The notes under the pieces were generated by a model, which saw nothing but the letters and a program-made list of their open reading frames with translations, had not been told where the DNA came from and searched no databases. A stretch of DNA of 17,374 bases from contig CAJTVL010000080.1 of the NCBI GenBank assembly GCA_910579425.1, positions 1 to 17,374 on the forward strand. The letters are read 5' to 3'. The DNA is from an uncultured Lachnospiraceae bacterium (GTDB lineage: Bacteria; Bacillota; Clostridia; Lachnospirales; Lachnospiraceae). Both the position numbers and the translations under genes were made by a program. Below are positions 6,674-13,534 of the stretch, in pieces. Every line of letters begins with the position of its first letter. The first letter of the stretch is position 1.

Positions 6674-7345
6674 ATGAAGGAAGTCAGGATTTTGGAGATC
6701 AGACAAAGCGTCTTTGCGGACAACGACCGGCAGGCCGGGGAGCTTCGCGCAGAGCTGAAGGAAAAGGGAGTTTTTCTTTTAAATCTTATGTCCTCTCCGG
6801 GGGCCGGCAAGACCACCACCCTGATGAAAACCATTGAGGCGTTAAAGGACACTTTCAGGATCGGTGTCATGGAGGCGGACATTGACTCGGATGTGGATGC
6901 CAGGACGATCCAGGGCACGGGAGTGAAGGTGCTTCAGCTCCATACAGGCGGCATGTGCCATCTGGATGCCGGGATGACCAGACAGGGACTGAAAGGGTTA
7001 GAAACCGGGGACATTGATCTGGCCATTCTTGAAAACGTGGGAAATCTGGTATGCCCTGCGGAGTTTGACACGGGCGCCGCCAAAAACGCCATGATTTTGT
7101 CCGTGCCGGAGGGAGACGACAAGCCGCTGAAATATCCGCTGATGTTTTCCGTCTGCGACGTGGTTCTGATCAACAAAATTGACGTCCTGCCCTATTTTGA
7201 TTTTGACCTGGAGAAGTGCAAGGAATCTATATCCATGCGCAATCCTAAGGCAAAAGTCATTCCCATCTGCGCCAAAACAGGGGAAGGCATGGAGGGATGG
7301 ACAGGCTGGCTCAGGGAACAGGTCAGAATGTGGAAGGAGAAATGA
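6674..7345 (+). CDS. hypB: HypB, nickel-delivery GTPase
   Basis: A 223-residue SIMIBI-class GTPase that hands nickel to metalloenzyme precursors together with HypA. The sequence shows the P-loop SPGAGKTT (41-48), the EADIDSDVDA switch, a TGGMCHLD metal-site segment (Cys95, His96), the NLVCPAEFD motif with Cys127 (dimer metal site), and the NKID base-recognition motif (167-170). It lacks both the N-terminal CxxCGC high-affinity nickel motif of E. coli HypB and a His-rich storage stretch, so it is a minimal version. AAGGAGAGG precedes the start. It heads the hypB-oxidoreductase-hypA set. Confidence 0.95.
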   Translation: MKEVRILEIRQSVFADNDRQAGELRAELKEKGVFLLNLMSSPGAGKTTTLMKTIEALKDTFRIGVMEADIDSDVDARTIQGTGVKVLQLHTGGMCHLDAGMTRQGLKGLETGDIDLAILENVGNLVCPAEFDTGAAKNAMILSVPEGDDKPLKYPLMFSVCDVVLINKIDVLPYFDFDLEKCKESISMRNPKAKVIPICAKTGEGMEGWTGWLREQVRMWKEK

Positions 7346-7413
7346 GCGGGGCCGGGGATGGACGTAAGGGCAGCGGCAGAAATTTACCATAGGAGAAGAA
7401 ACGGGGGTAACAT

Positions 7414-10200
7414 GTGAAGAAAGATTTAGACAAAGAACTATATCCGGATTATGTGTATCCGGAGCACCAAGCTCAGGGCGATGAGCCGGTGCGGGAAAGC
7501 ATTGTGAAGCTGGGGAAGATGATCACCGACCGGATTCCCCAGAAGCTGGGCCTTAAGAAGATTACGCCCCAGGATCCGGAGTATTGGGGGCTTGCGGGGG
7601 TAGTTACCGACGAGGAGGCGGAAATTGCCTTAAAGCTGGGGGTTAGAAAGCCCAAAACTCTCCCGGAGATTGCAAAGCTTACAGGGATTTCCGAGAAGGA
7701 GCTGGAGCCAAAGCTGCAGGAGATGTCCGTTAAGGGGATTTTGGAGTACAACTGGGAGAATCCCGGGCATGAGAAGCAGTACATTCTTCCCATGTTTGTG
7801 CCCGGGTCAGCGGAATTTTTTAACATGAACAGTAAGGTGATGGAGGAGCATCCCGAGGTCACACTGTTTTTTGAGCATATGTCAAGGCTGCCCCTGGAAC
7901 ATGTGACTCCCTTTGTGGGGGAGGGTGGAAACGGCATCGGTATGCATGTGATTCCGGTGGAGAAAGCCATAGAGATGGAGAGCGAGTCCGTTGATTTAGA
8001 GCATATTTCCTACTGGCTGACCAAATATGAGGGCAAATATGCGAAAAGCCCCTGCTCCTGCCGCCGTTCCAGGCTTTATCATGACGAGGGCTGCGCCGAC
8101 GATCCGGAGGGCTGGTGCGTGGCGGTAGGGGATATGGCGGACTATGTGGTGGAGACACAGAAGGACGGCTGCTACATTACCAGAGAGGAAGCGCTTGACA
8201 TTTTCAGACAGGCGGAGGACAATGGCTTTGTCCATCAGATCACCAATATTGACGGGGCCAACAAGATTTTTGCCATCTGTAACTGTAACGTGAATGTGTG
8301 CTATGCTCTGCGCACCTCACAGCTTTTTAACACACCCAACATGTCCCGCTCCGCCTACATAGCAAGGGTGGATAAGGAAAAATGCGTGGCCTGCGGCAAG
8401 TGCGTGGAGTCCTGTCCTGCCGGGGCGGTGAAGCTGGGGCAGAAGCTCTGCAAAAAGGACGGCAGCGAGGTGACTTATCCGAAGATGCCCCTTCCCACGG
8501 AGCAGAAGTGGGGAGAGCATATGTGGACCCACAATTACAGGGACGTGAACAGGATCAACTGCTACGATACGGGCACTTCCCCCTGCAAAACTGCCTGTCC
8601 AGCCCATATCGCGGTACAGGGGTATCTGAAGCTGGCAAAGGAGGGGCGCTATGAGGAAGCGCTGGCTCTGATCAAAAAGGACAATCCCCTTCCGGCCATC
8701 TGCGGCCGTATCTGCAACCGCCGCTGTGAGGATGCCTGCACCAGGGCGACTCTGGATGAGGCGGTGGCCATTGACGCCGTGAAGCGCTTTGTTGCGGAGA
8801 GGGATCTGAAGGCTGAGACCCGGTATATTCCCAAGCCTACGGTGCCTTCCCTGAAAGGGCATTTTGATGAGAAAATTGCCATTATCGGCTCCGGCCCGGC
8901 AGGGCTTTCCTGCGCCTATTTCCTGGCGGACAAGGGCTATAAGCCTGTGATTTTTGAAAAGAGTGACAGGCCCGGCGGCATGCTGACCTACGGTATTCCG
9001 CCCTATAAATTGGAAAAAGACCTGATTCAGGCGGAAATCGATGTGATAAAACAGATGGGAGTCACCATCAAGTGCGGCGTTGAGGTGGGAAAGGACGTCA
9101 CCATTGACCAGCTCCGGGCGCAGGGCTACAAGGGCTTTTATATTGCCATCGGCTGTCAGGGCGGAAGAAAACCCGGCATTCCCGGAGAGGATGCAAAAGG
9201 TGTTTACACGGCGGTGGAGTTTTTGCGGCAGGCCGGAGAGAAGGAGGCCTTTGACCTTGGCGGCGATGTGATTGTGGTGGGCGGCGGAAACGTTGCCATT
9301 GACGCCGCAAGAATGAGCGCCAGATGCAGCCGGGGAAAGGTATCCATGCTCTGCCTGGAAAGCCGGGACGAGATGCCCGCAAGTCTGGAGGAAATTTTGG
9401 AAGCCACGCAGGAAAAGATTTCTATTTTCAACGGATGGGGCCCTAAGGAAATTCTCACGGAAAACGGCAGGGCGGCAGGCGTGATTTTCAAAAAATGTGT
9501 CCGTGTCTATGATGAAAATCATCGGTTTGCCCCGGTTTATAATGAGGAAGAGACCATGACGGTTTCCTGCGATAGTGTGATTTTCAGCGTAGGGCAGGGG
9601 ATCGAATGGGGGAATCTGATTCAGGGTACCAGGGTGGAGCTTCGGCCAAACGGCGGCGCGCTGGCGGACAGACTCACTTACCAGACGGCAGAGCCGGATA
9701 TTTTTGTGGGCGGCGATGTTTACACCGGCCCGAAATTCGCCATTGACGCCATTGCGGCAGGACGGGAGGGAGCGATCTCCCTGCATCGGTATGTCCATGA
9801 GCACTGTACCCTGACCATTGGAAGAAACAGGCGGGACTTCATAGAGCTTGATAAGGAGGACATCTCTATTGCCAGCTATGACAATACGGACAGACAACGG
9901 CCAGAAAGGGCGCAGGAGCTCCAGAGCCGTTCTTTCCGCGACCTGTCCCAAACCTTAACCGAGGAACAGGTAAAGGCCGAAACCTCCCGCTGTCTTGGCT
10001 GCGGCGCCTCGGTGGTGGATCCCAATAAATGTATCGGGTGCGGCATCTGTACCACCAAATGCGTGTTTGACGCCATTTCCCTTCACAGGGAGCTGCCGGG
10101 CTGTTCAGAGATGGTGAGGTCGGAGGACAAACTGAAGTATGTGCTTCCTAACATGATCAAGCAGTCCCTGAAAATCAAGTTTGCCGGGAAAAAGGATTAA
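7414..10200 (+). CDS. Large multi-cluster 4Fe-4S FAD/NAD(P) oxidoreductase (GltD/NfnB-like core)
   Basis: 928 residues, cytoplasmic, with the following parts in order. (a) About 60-115 looks like a winged-helix segment (TLPEIAKLTGISEKELE). (b) About 200-300 is Cys-rich: CSC at 214-216, Cys227, Cys235, Cys289, Cys291, Cys296. (c) A 4Fe-4S ferredoxin motif at Cys324/327/330/334. (d) About 383-475 is the 4Fe-4S helical domain of glutamate synthase small subunit type (Cys383, 391, 395; Cys430, 434, 438, 442). (e) 488-800 is the FAD/NAD(P) core with GSGPAG (492-497), GGGN (623-626) and GGD (766-768). (f) A second ferredoxin motif at the C-terminus (Cys860, 863, 873, 876, 879, 883). The substrate is unknown; electron transfer between NAD(P)H and ferredoxin or an iron-sulfur acceptor is likely. 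GTG start, GGGGG-type site before it. hypA follows 3 bases after the stop. Confidence 0.85.
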   Translation: MKKDLDKELYPDYVYPEHQAQGDEPVRESIVKLGKMITDRIPQKLGLKKITPQDPEYWGLAGVVTDEEAEIALKLGVRKPKTLPEIAKLTGISEKELEPKLQEMSVKGILEYNWENPGHEKQYILPMFVPGSAEFFNMNSKVMEEHPEVTLFFEHMSRLPLEHVTPFVGEGGNGIGMHVIPVEKAIEMESESVDLEHISYWLTKYEGKYAKSPCSCRRSRLYHDEGCADDPEGWCVAVGDMADYVVETQKDGCYITREEALDIFRQAEDNGFVHQITNIDGANKIFAICNCNVNVCYALRTSQLFNTPNMSRSAYIARVDKEKCVACGKCVESCPAGAVKLGQKLCKKDGSEVTYPKMPLPTEQKWGEHMWTHNYRDVNRINCYDTGTSPCKTACPAHIAVQGYLKLAKEGRYEEALALIKKDNPLPAICGRICNRRCEDACTRATLDEAVAIDAVKRFVAERDLKAETRYIPKPTVPSLKGHFDEKIAIIGSGPAGLSCAYFLADKGYKPVIFEKSDRPGGMLTYGIPPYKLEKDLIQAEIDVIKQMGVTIKCGVEVGKDVTIDQLRAQGYKGFYIAIGCQGGRKPGIPGEDAKGVYTAVEFLRQAGEKEAFDLGGDVIVVGGGNVAIDAARMSARCSRGKVSMLCLESRDEMPASLEEILEATQEKISIFNGWGPKEILTENGRAAGVIFKKCVRVYDENHRFAPVYNEEETMTVSCDSVIFSVGQGIEWGNLIQGTRVELRPNGGALADRLTYQTAEPDIFVGGDVYTGPKFAIDAIAAGREGAISLHRYVHEHCTLTIGRNRRDFIELDKEDISIASYDNTDRQRPERAQELQSRSFRDLSQTLTEEQVKAETSRCLGCGASVVDPNKCIGCGICTTKCVFDAISLHRELPGCSEMVRSEDKLKYVLPNMIKQSLKIKFAGKKD

Positions 10201-10203
10201 GTC

Positions 10204-10548
10204 ATGCATGAGCTTGGGGTAGTGTTTCATATTATGGACAGTCTGGAAAAGGTTGCAACGGAAAATCAGGTAACGGACATTACGAAAGTGGTGTTAGAGT
10301 TGGGGGAGGTTTCCACGGTGCTGGAGGATTACCTCCAGAGCTGCTGGAAATGGGCGATCCGGAAGAGGGAGCTTTTTGCCCGGGCGGAGCTCGTGGTGGA
10401 AAAGCTTCCCGCCATTACCTGGTGCGATGGCTGTAAGCAGACCTATCCGACTGTGGAATACGGAAAAATTTGTCCCTATTGCAAAAGCCCGGATACCTGG
10501 CTTTTGCAGGGGAATGAATTTAATATTAAGGAAATAGAGGTGCATTGA
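10204..10548 (+). CDS. hypA: HypA, nickel metallochaperone
   Basis: 114 residues. It begins MHE, where His2 and the N-terminal amine form the family's nickel site. The zinc site is formed by Cys74-x-x-Cys77 (WCDGC) and Cys90-x-x-Cys93 (CPYC), with a usual C-terminal LLQGNEFNIKEIEV strand. HypA docks with HypB to deliver nickel to a target enzyme. The ATG lies 3 bases after the preceding stop (TAAGTCATG) with an AGTTTGCCGGGAAAAAGGA site inside the upstream gene, so it is translated in coupling with the oxidoreductase. No hypC, D, E or F is in the window. Confidence 0.93.
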   Translation: MHELGVVFHIMDSLEKVATENQVTDITKVVLELGEVSTVLEDYLQSCWKWAIRKRELFARAELVVEKLPAITWCDGCKQTYPTVEYGKICPYCKSPDTWLLQGNEFNIKEIEVH

Positions 10549-10559
10549 GTAATAGGGGG

Positions 10560-10601
10560 ATTGCCACATTTTTATGGAAAAACAGGCGGTCGTGTGGTAA
10601 T
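10560..10601. repeat. Imperfect inverted repeat at the island boundary
   Basis: ATTGCCACA (10560-10568) and TGTGGTAAT (10593-10601) are inverted copies with one G-U type mismatch. A nested TTTTTATGGAAAAA palindrome sits inside the left half. It lies just after hypA, where base composition falls sharply, and just before the first island gene. It may be a terminator for hypA, an operator for the island operon, or an insertion scar. Confidence 0.4.
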
Positions 10602-10603
10602 AT
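10575..10603 (+). promoter_or_regulatory. Weak candidate promoter of the island operon
   Basis: TGGAAA (10575-10580), 17 bases, then TAATAT (10598-10603), each four of six to consensus. It overlaps the inverted repeat, which would let a repressor act there. The transcript would run into the three-gene operon; no other candidate was seen in 10549-10659. Confidence 0.3.
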
Positions 10604-10659
10604 ATAGAAGCTACGGCAGGAGCAGTTGAGAGATATTATTTCGGGAAGGGAGGCAGATT

Positions 10660-11505
10660 GTGGGTAACAATTTAATCTTGAAGAGATTTTTTTCAAAAGC
10701 AGTTTTACATAATTTGCTTTCTGGTAATGATGAGGGAATATTTGACTGTGTTGTGAGAAGATATGTAGTGGAACCTAAAGGAAAACCATATGGAAAATTG
10801 ATTAGTGAAATATATACCTATATGGATAAGGAGTATAGAACGGAATATTATTATAAAAATACAATGTTAAATAAACTGTTATTAAAAAAACATAATTATA
10901 AAAAAACAATAGTTTTAACTGAACTGCCAATTGGAAATTCAAAGGCAGATTTTATTATGATTAATGGGAAAGGAACAGTTTATGAGATAAAAACAGAATT
11001 GGACAATTTGGATAGAATAAACTCACAAATTGAGGACTATTATAAAGCATTTTCGGAAGTTGTAATTGTAACTTATACAGATAACATTGAGAAAGTTTTA
11101 GAGACGGTTCCGGAAACAGTTGGAATAATGGAGTTGACTAAGCGAAGGGCACTAAGAACTGTTAGAGATTCAATGGAGGTTTATAGTAAATTAGATTATT
11201 ATACAATATTCAAAATTCTGAGAAAATATGAATTTGAGTATATACTGGCAACGCAGGGATATGACTTACCCAGAGTCAGCCAATTTCAATATTATAGCGG
11301 ATGCTTCAATTTGATAAATAAAATCGACATTTGCGTACTGCAAAAATTGATGCTTAAAGAATTAAAGAAACGAATGCGCATTGAAACGGTTGAGTTTAGT
11401 ATTGATGTACCAGAGGAGTTAAGATTTTTAATTTATTTTGACAATACTATTCTTGATTATAAGGATACTTTTTTTACAACATTAAATAGAATCTATGGAG
11501 GGTAG
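10660..11505 (+). CDS. sce7726-family protein with PD-(D/E)XK nuclease signature
   Basis: A 281-residue cytoplasmic protein of the sce7726 family, known mostly from gene pairs with sce7725. I see a nuclease-like core: Glu88 in TELPIGNSKADF, Asp97, then after a strand Glu109-Ile-Lys111 (GTVYEIKTELD), that is D-x11-E-x-K. A QIEDYYK helix with Gln123 and Tyr127 resembles the QxxxY motif of RecB/Cas4-like nucleases. The C-terminal part (about 175-281) is helical and unassigned. GTG start with GGGAGG 7 bases ahead. The gene is far more AT-rich than the hyp genes before it, a sign of transfer. The family name is by recollection of the sequence pattern; the nuclease reading is inference from motif geometry. 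Confidence 0.7.
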   Translation: MGNNLILKRFFSKAVLHNLLSGNDEGIFDCVVRRYVVEPKGKPYGKLISEIYTYMDKEYRTEYYYKNTMLNKLLLKKHNYKKTIVLTELPIGNSKADFIMINGKGTVYEIKTELDNLDRINSQIEDYYKAFSEVVIVTYTDNIEKVLETVPETVGIMELTKRRALRTVRDSMEVYSKLDYYTIFKILRKYEFEYILATQGYDLPRVSQFQYYSGCFNLINKIDICVLQKLMLKELKKRMRIETVEFSIDVPEELRFLIYFDNTILDYKDTFFTTLNRIYGG

Positions 11506-11507
11506 AT

Positions 11508-12440
11508 ATGTATTTTCCTTATTTGCGGGGGCGACAATTTGAACTTATTGCATTAAGAGAACTTTTGGAAGATGATTTAATCGGGAATAAAATAGTTCCA
11601 ATAATTGAACCAATTAAACCTACTTCAACATTGGCTAAGACCTTGTCATTTTATTCAGAGAAAGAGCATTGTCATGCATTGATCATGAATCCGGAGGTGG
11701 GAAATTTTGCATTAACTATTAAGGAAAAGGGAAAACAGGAAGATAAAGCAGTGACAGATATTTATCGTGATTTAGAGTCACAATATTTGATAAAGGCATA
11801 TATAATGAAAAAACATACGCCCAAGCAACTTGAAAAAAGAAAAGATTTATCTCAACTAATGATTGTTAATCCAAAGCGAGATTGTATGGAAGATTATCTG
11901 AAAGTATATACAGGATTGGAACCAGAGTATACGCTGCTACCCGATGACAGAACTTTTAGCCGAAAAGCCCCTGGATCAAAAGTATTATTTATGGATCGAT
12001 TTCCTAAAGCTTCGAGAAACTCAGATTATGGTAAAAATGAAGATGAGTTTTATTCAGAAGATCACTTGTATTACGATACAGAAGGCTTTCGGGGGTTTTC
12101 AGATTATTCAATCGTAGGTTCTGAATTTAATGAAACAGGATTTGCACCACTTGCAGTAGCTATTCACATTATATATTTCGATCGTGATAAGACCTTAAGA
12201 GTTCGCCATTTTGTTTCAGATTCAAATGACGATATAAATGATCCGGCTGGAAAATTTGGAGAGGCGGTTGGAAAATTAGCAGAATGGGTAGAAGTTAATA
12301 ACCTGCAACATACAGTCGGATTGGATATGTTATTAGAGTGTAACAAGACGGGGCGTTATCCGGGGTTGGGAACTGTAAAAAAATATTCAATCATGCATCA
12401 TCTTGAACTGATGAATAAATTTTTAGAAGGGGAAATATAG
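11508..12440 (+). CDS. sce7725-family / beta-family protein
   Basis: 310 residues. The N-terminus MYFPYLRGRQFELIALREL and the following NKIVPIIEPIKP strand are the hallmark of the sce7725/beta protein family, whose function is unknown; a TIM-barrel-like fold with repeated strand-helix units would fit. Later segments are a LMIVNPKRDCMEDY block, a conserved VLFMDRFPKASRNSDY block, and a GFRGFSDYSIVG loop that looks like a ligand-binding surface. No membrane segment is seen. It starts 2 bases after the sce7726 stop, with its GGAGGG site inside that gene, so the two are made together. Base composition matches its neighbours in the operon. Confidence 0.7.
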   Translation: MYFPYLRGRQFELIALRELLEDDLIGNKIVPIIEPIKPTSTLAKTLSFYSEKEHCHALIMNPEVGNFALTIKEKGKQEDKAVTDIYRDLESQYLIKAYIMKKHTPKQLEKRKDLSQLMIVNPKRDCMEDYLKVYTGLEPEYTLLPDDRTFSRKAPGSKVLFMDRFPKASRNSDYGKNEDEFYSEDHLYYDTEGFRGFSDYSIVGSEFNETGFAPLAVAIHIIYFDRDKTLRVRHFVSDSNDDINDPAGKFGEAVGKLAEWVEVNNLQHTVGLDMLLECNKTGRYPGLGTVKKYSIMHHLELMNKFLEGEI

Positions 12441-13534
12441 TGCAAATTGGGATAAATTGCTTTGAAGATGTTGAAATACGCTCTATTATTGCATCTGGTG
12501 GAAGAGTAGGAAATTGCGATGTTACAGGGCAAAGGGATGTATTGATTTATGATACATTAGATCAAAACAGTAATGCTGATTTGGCTGTTTTATTATCAGA
12601 AGTTTTAGACGTATATACGCCAGAGTCAGAACTGCCGTCTGATTTTCCTCCGATGTGTTTAGCTTACATTGAAGATATCTTATTTTCAGATTGGTCAATA
12701 TTTAATATTCCTGTACAAAAGATAAAGCAAGTGGTAATAGAAGTTTGTAAAAGTATATATGAGGAAGATTCTTTAGTATTTAAAGAGAGAGTTGGATTAG
12801 AAAGTCTATGCGATTCAGATTTTTTGAGGCAAAACTGTATCATGAAAGAATCCTCCTGGGAACGATTTATGAGTTCAATAAAAAAATCAAATCGATTTCA
12901 TTCAAATCATATTAATTTGGAGCTTTTACAGAAGTTGTTTGATAGTCCAAGTCTGCAGCTATTGATTTCTAAGAAGAGTGTAATATATTATCGAGCTAGA
13001 ATAAGCGAAGAAAAGGCTTATTCAAAAAATGAAATGGGACCTCCACCATATAGACTTGCCTCTGCCGGACGGGCTAATTCTCAAGGAATTAGTTGTCTAT
13101 ATTTGGCAAGTGATATAATGACAACATTTCATGAAATTCGAGCAAGAGATTTAGATTATGTTTCAGTAGGTGAATTTGTTCCAAATAAGGAATTAAAATT
13201 AGTTGATTTGTCAAATCTTCATAAAATAAGTCCTTTTTCTGCAGGAACATTTGGATGTGAGTGGTTTGCGATTAATATGAACATATTAAAGAAAATAAGT
13301 GATGAAATTGCGAAACCGTTAAGGCGGCAAGATAGTGAATTGGATTATTTACCAGCACAATATATTTCTGATTTTATCAAATCTCTGGGATATGATGGAA
13401 TATGCTATAGGAGCACTTTAAATATTCAGGGTTTAAATTATGCCATATTTAATTCTGAAAAATTTGATTGTATAAATGTAAAACTTTATCATATCACATC
13501 ATTATCATATTGCACTGATCCGTCTTTTGCTTGA
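12440..13534 (+). CDS. RES-domain protein (NAD-degrading fold) with N-terminal zinc-knuckle/helical domain
   Basis: 364 residues. The C-terminal half (about 180-345) is a RES domain, an ADP-ribosyltransferase-like fold; characterised members are NAD+ phosphorylases that deplete NAD and stop growth. Visible markers are the Arg in YYRARIS (Arg185), GPPPYRLASAGRAN (200-213), CLYLASD (219-225, Tyr221), and HEIRA with His231/Glu232, with AIFN near the end. Residues 1-40 look like the zinc knuckle of HEPN/RES-type N-termini, but each Cys pair is reduced to one (Cys7, Cys26). Residues 60-175 are helical. GTG start overlapping the preceding TAG by one base, with AAGGGG upstream. No Xre antitoxin is adjacent, so this is not a simple Res-Xre pair; control by the sce proteins is possible. 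Confidence 0.75.
   Translation: MQIGINCFEDVEIRSIIASGGRVGNCDVTGQRDVLIYDTLDQNSNADLAVLLSEVLDVYTPESELPSDFPPMCLAYIEDILFSDWSIFNIPVQKIKQVVIEVCKSIYEEDSLVFKERVGLESLCDSDFLRQNCIMKESSWERFMSSIKKSNRFHSNHINLELLQKLFDSPSLQLLISKKSVIYYRARISEEKAYSKNEMGPPPYRLASAGRANSQGISCLYLASDIMTTFHEIRARDLDYVSVGEFVPNKELKLVDLSNLHKISPFSAGTFGCEWFAINMNILKKISDEIAKPLRRQDSELDYLPAQYISDFIKSLGYDGICYRSTLNIQGLNYAIFNSEKFDCINVKLYHITSLSYCTDPSFA

Noticed and set aside
8317..9951. Long 544-codon open frame on the minus strand
   Set aside because: It lies wholly opposite the flavoenzyme gene, whose motifs are clear on the plus strand. The minus-strand product shows no domain pattern and is a codon-bias shadow.
6674..10548. NiFe hydrogenase maturation operon
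   Set aside because: Only hypA and hypB are present. hypC, D, E, F and hydrogenase subunits are absent from the window, so hydrogenase maturation cannot be claimed.
12440..13534. RES gene as a standard Res-Xre toxin-antitoxin pair
   Set aside because: No Xre-type antitoxin gene is adjacent, and the protein has an extra N-terminal domain and belongs to a different three-gene operon.
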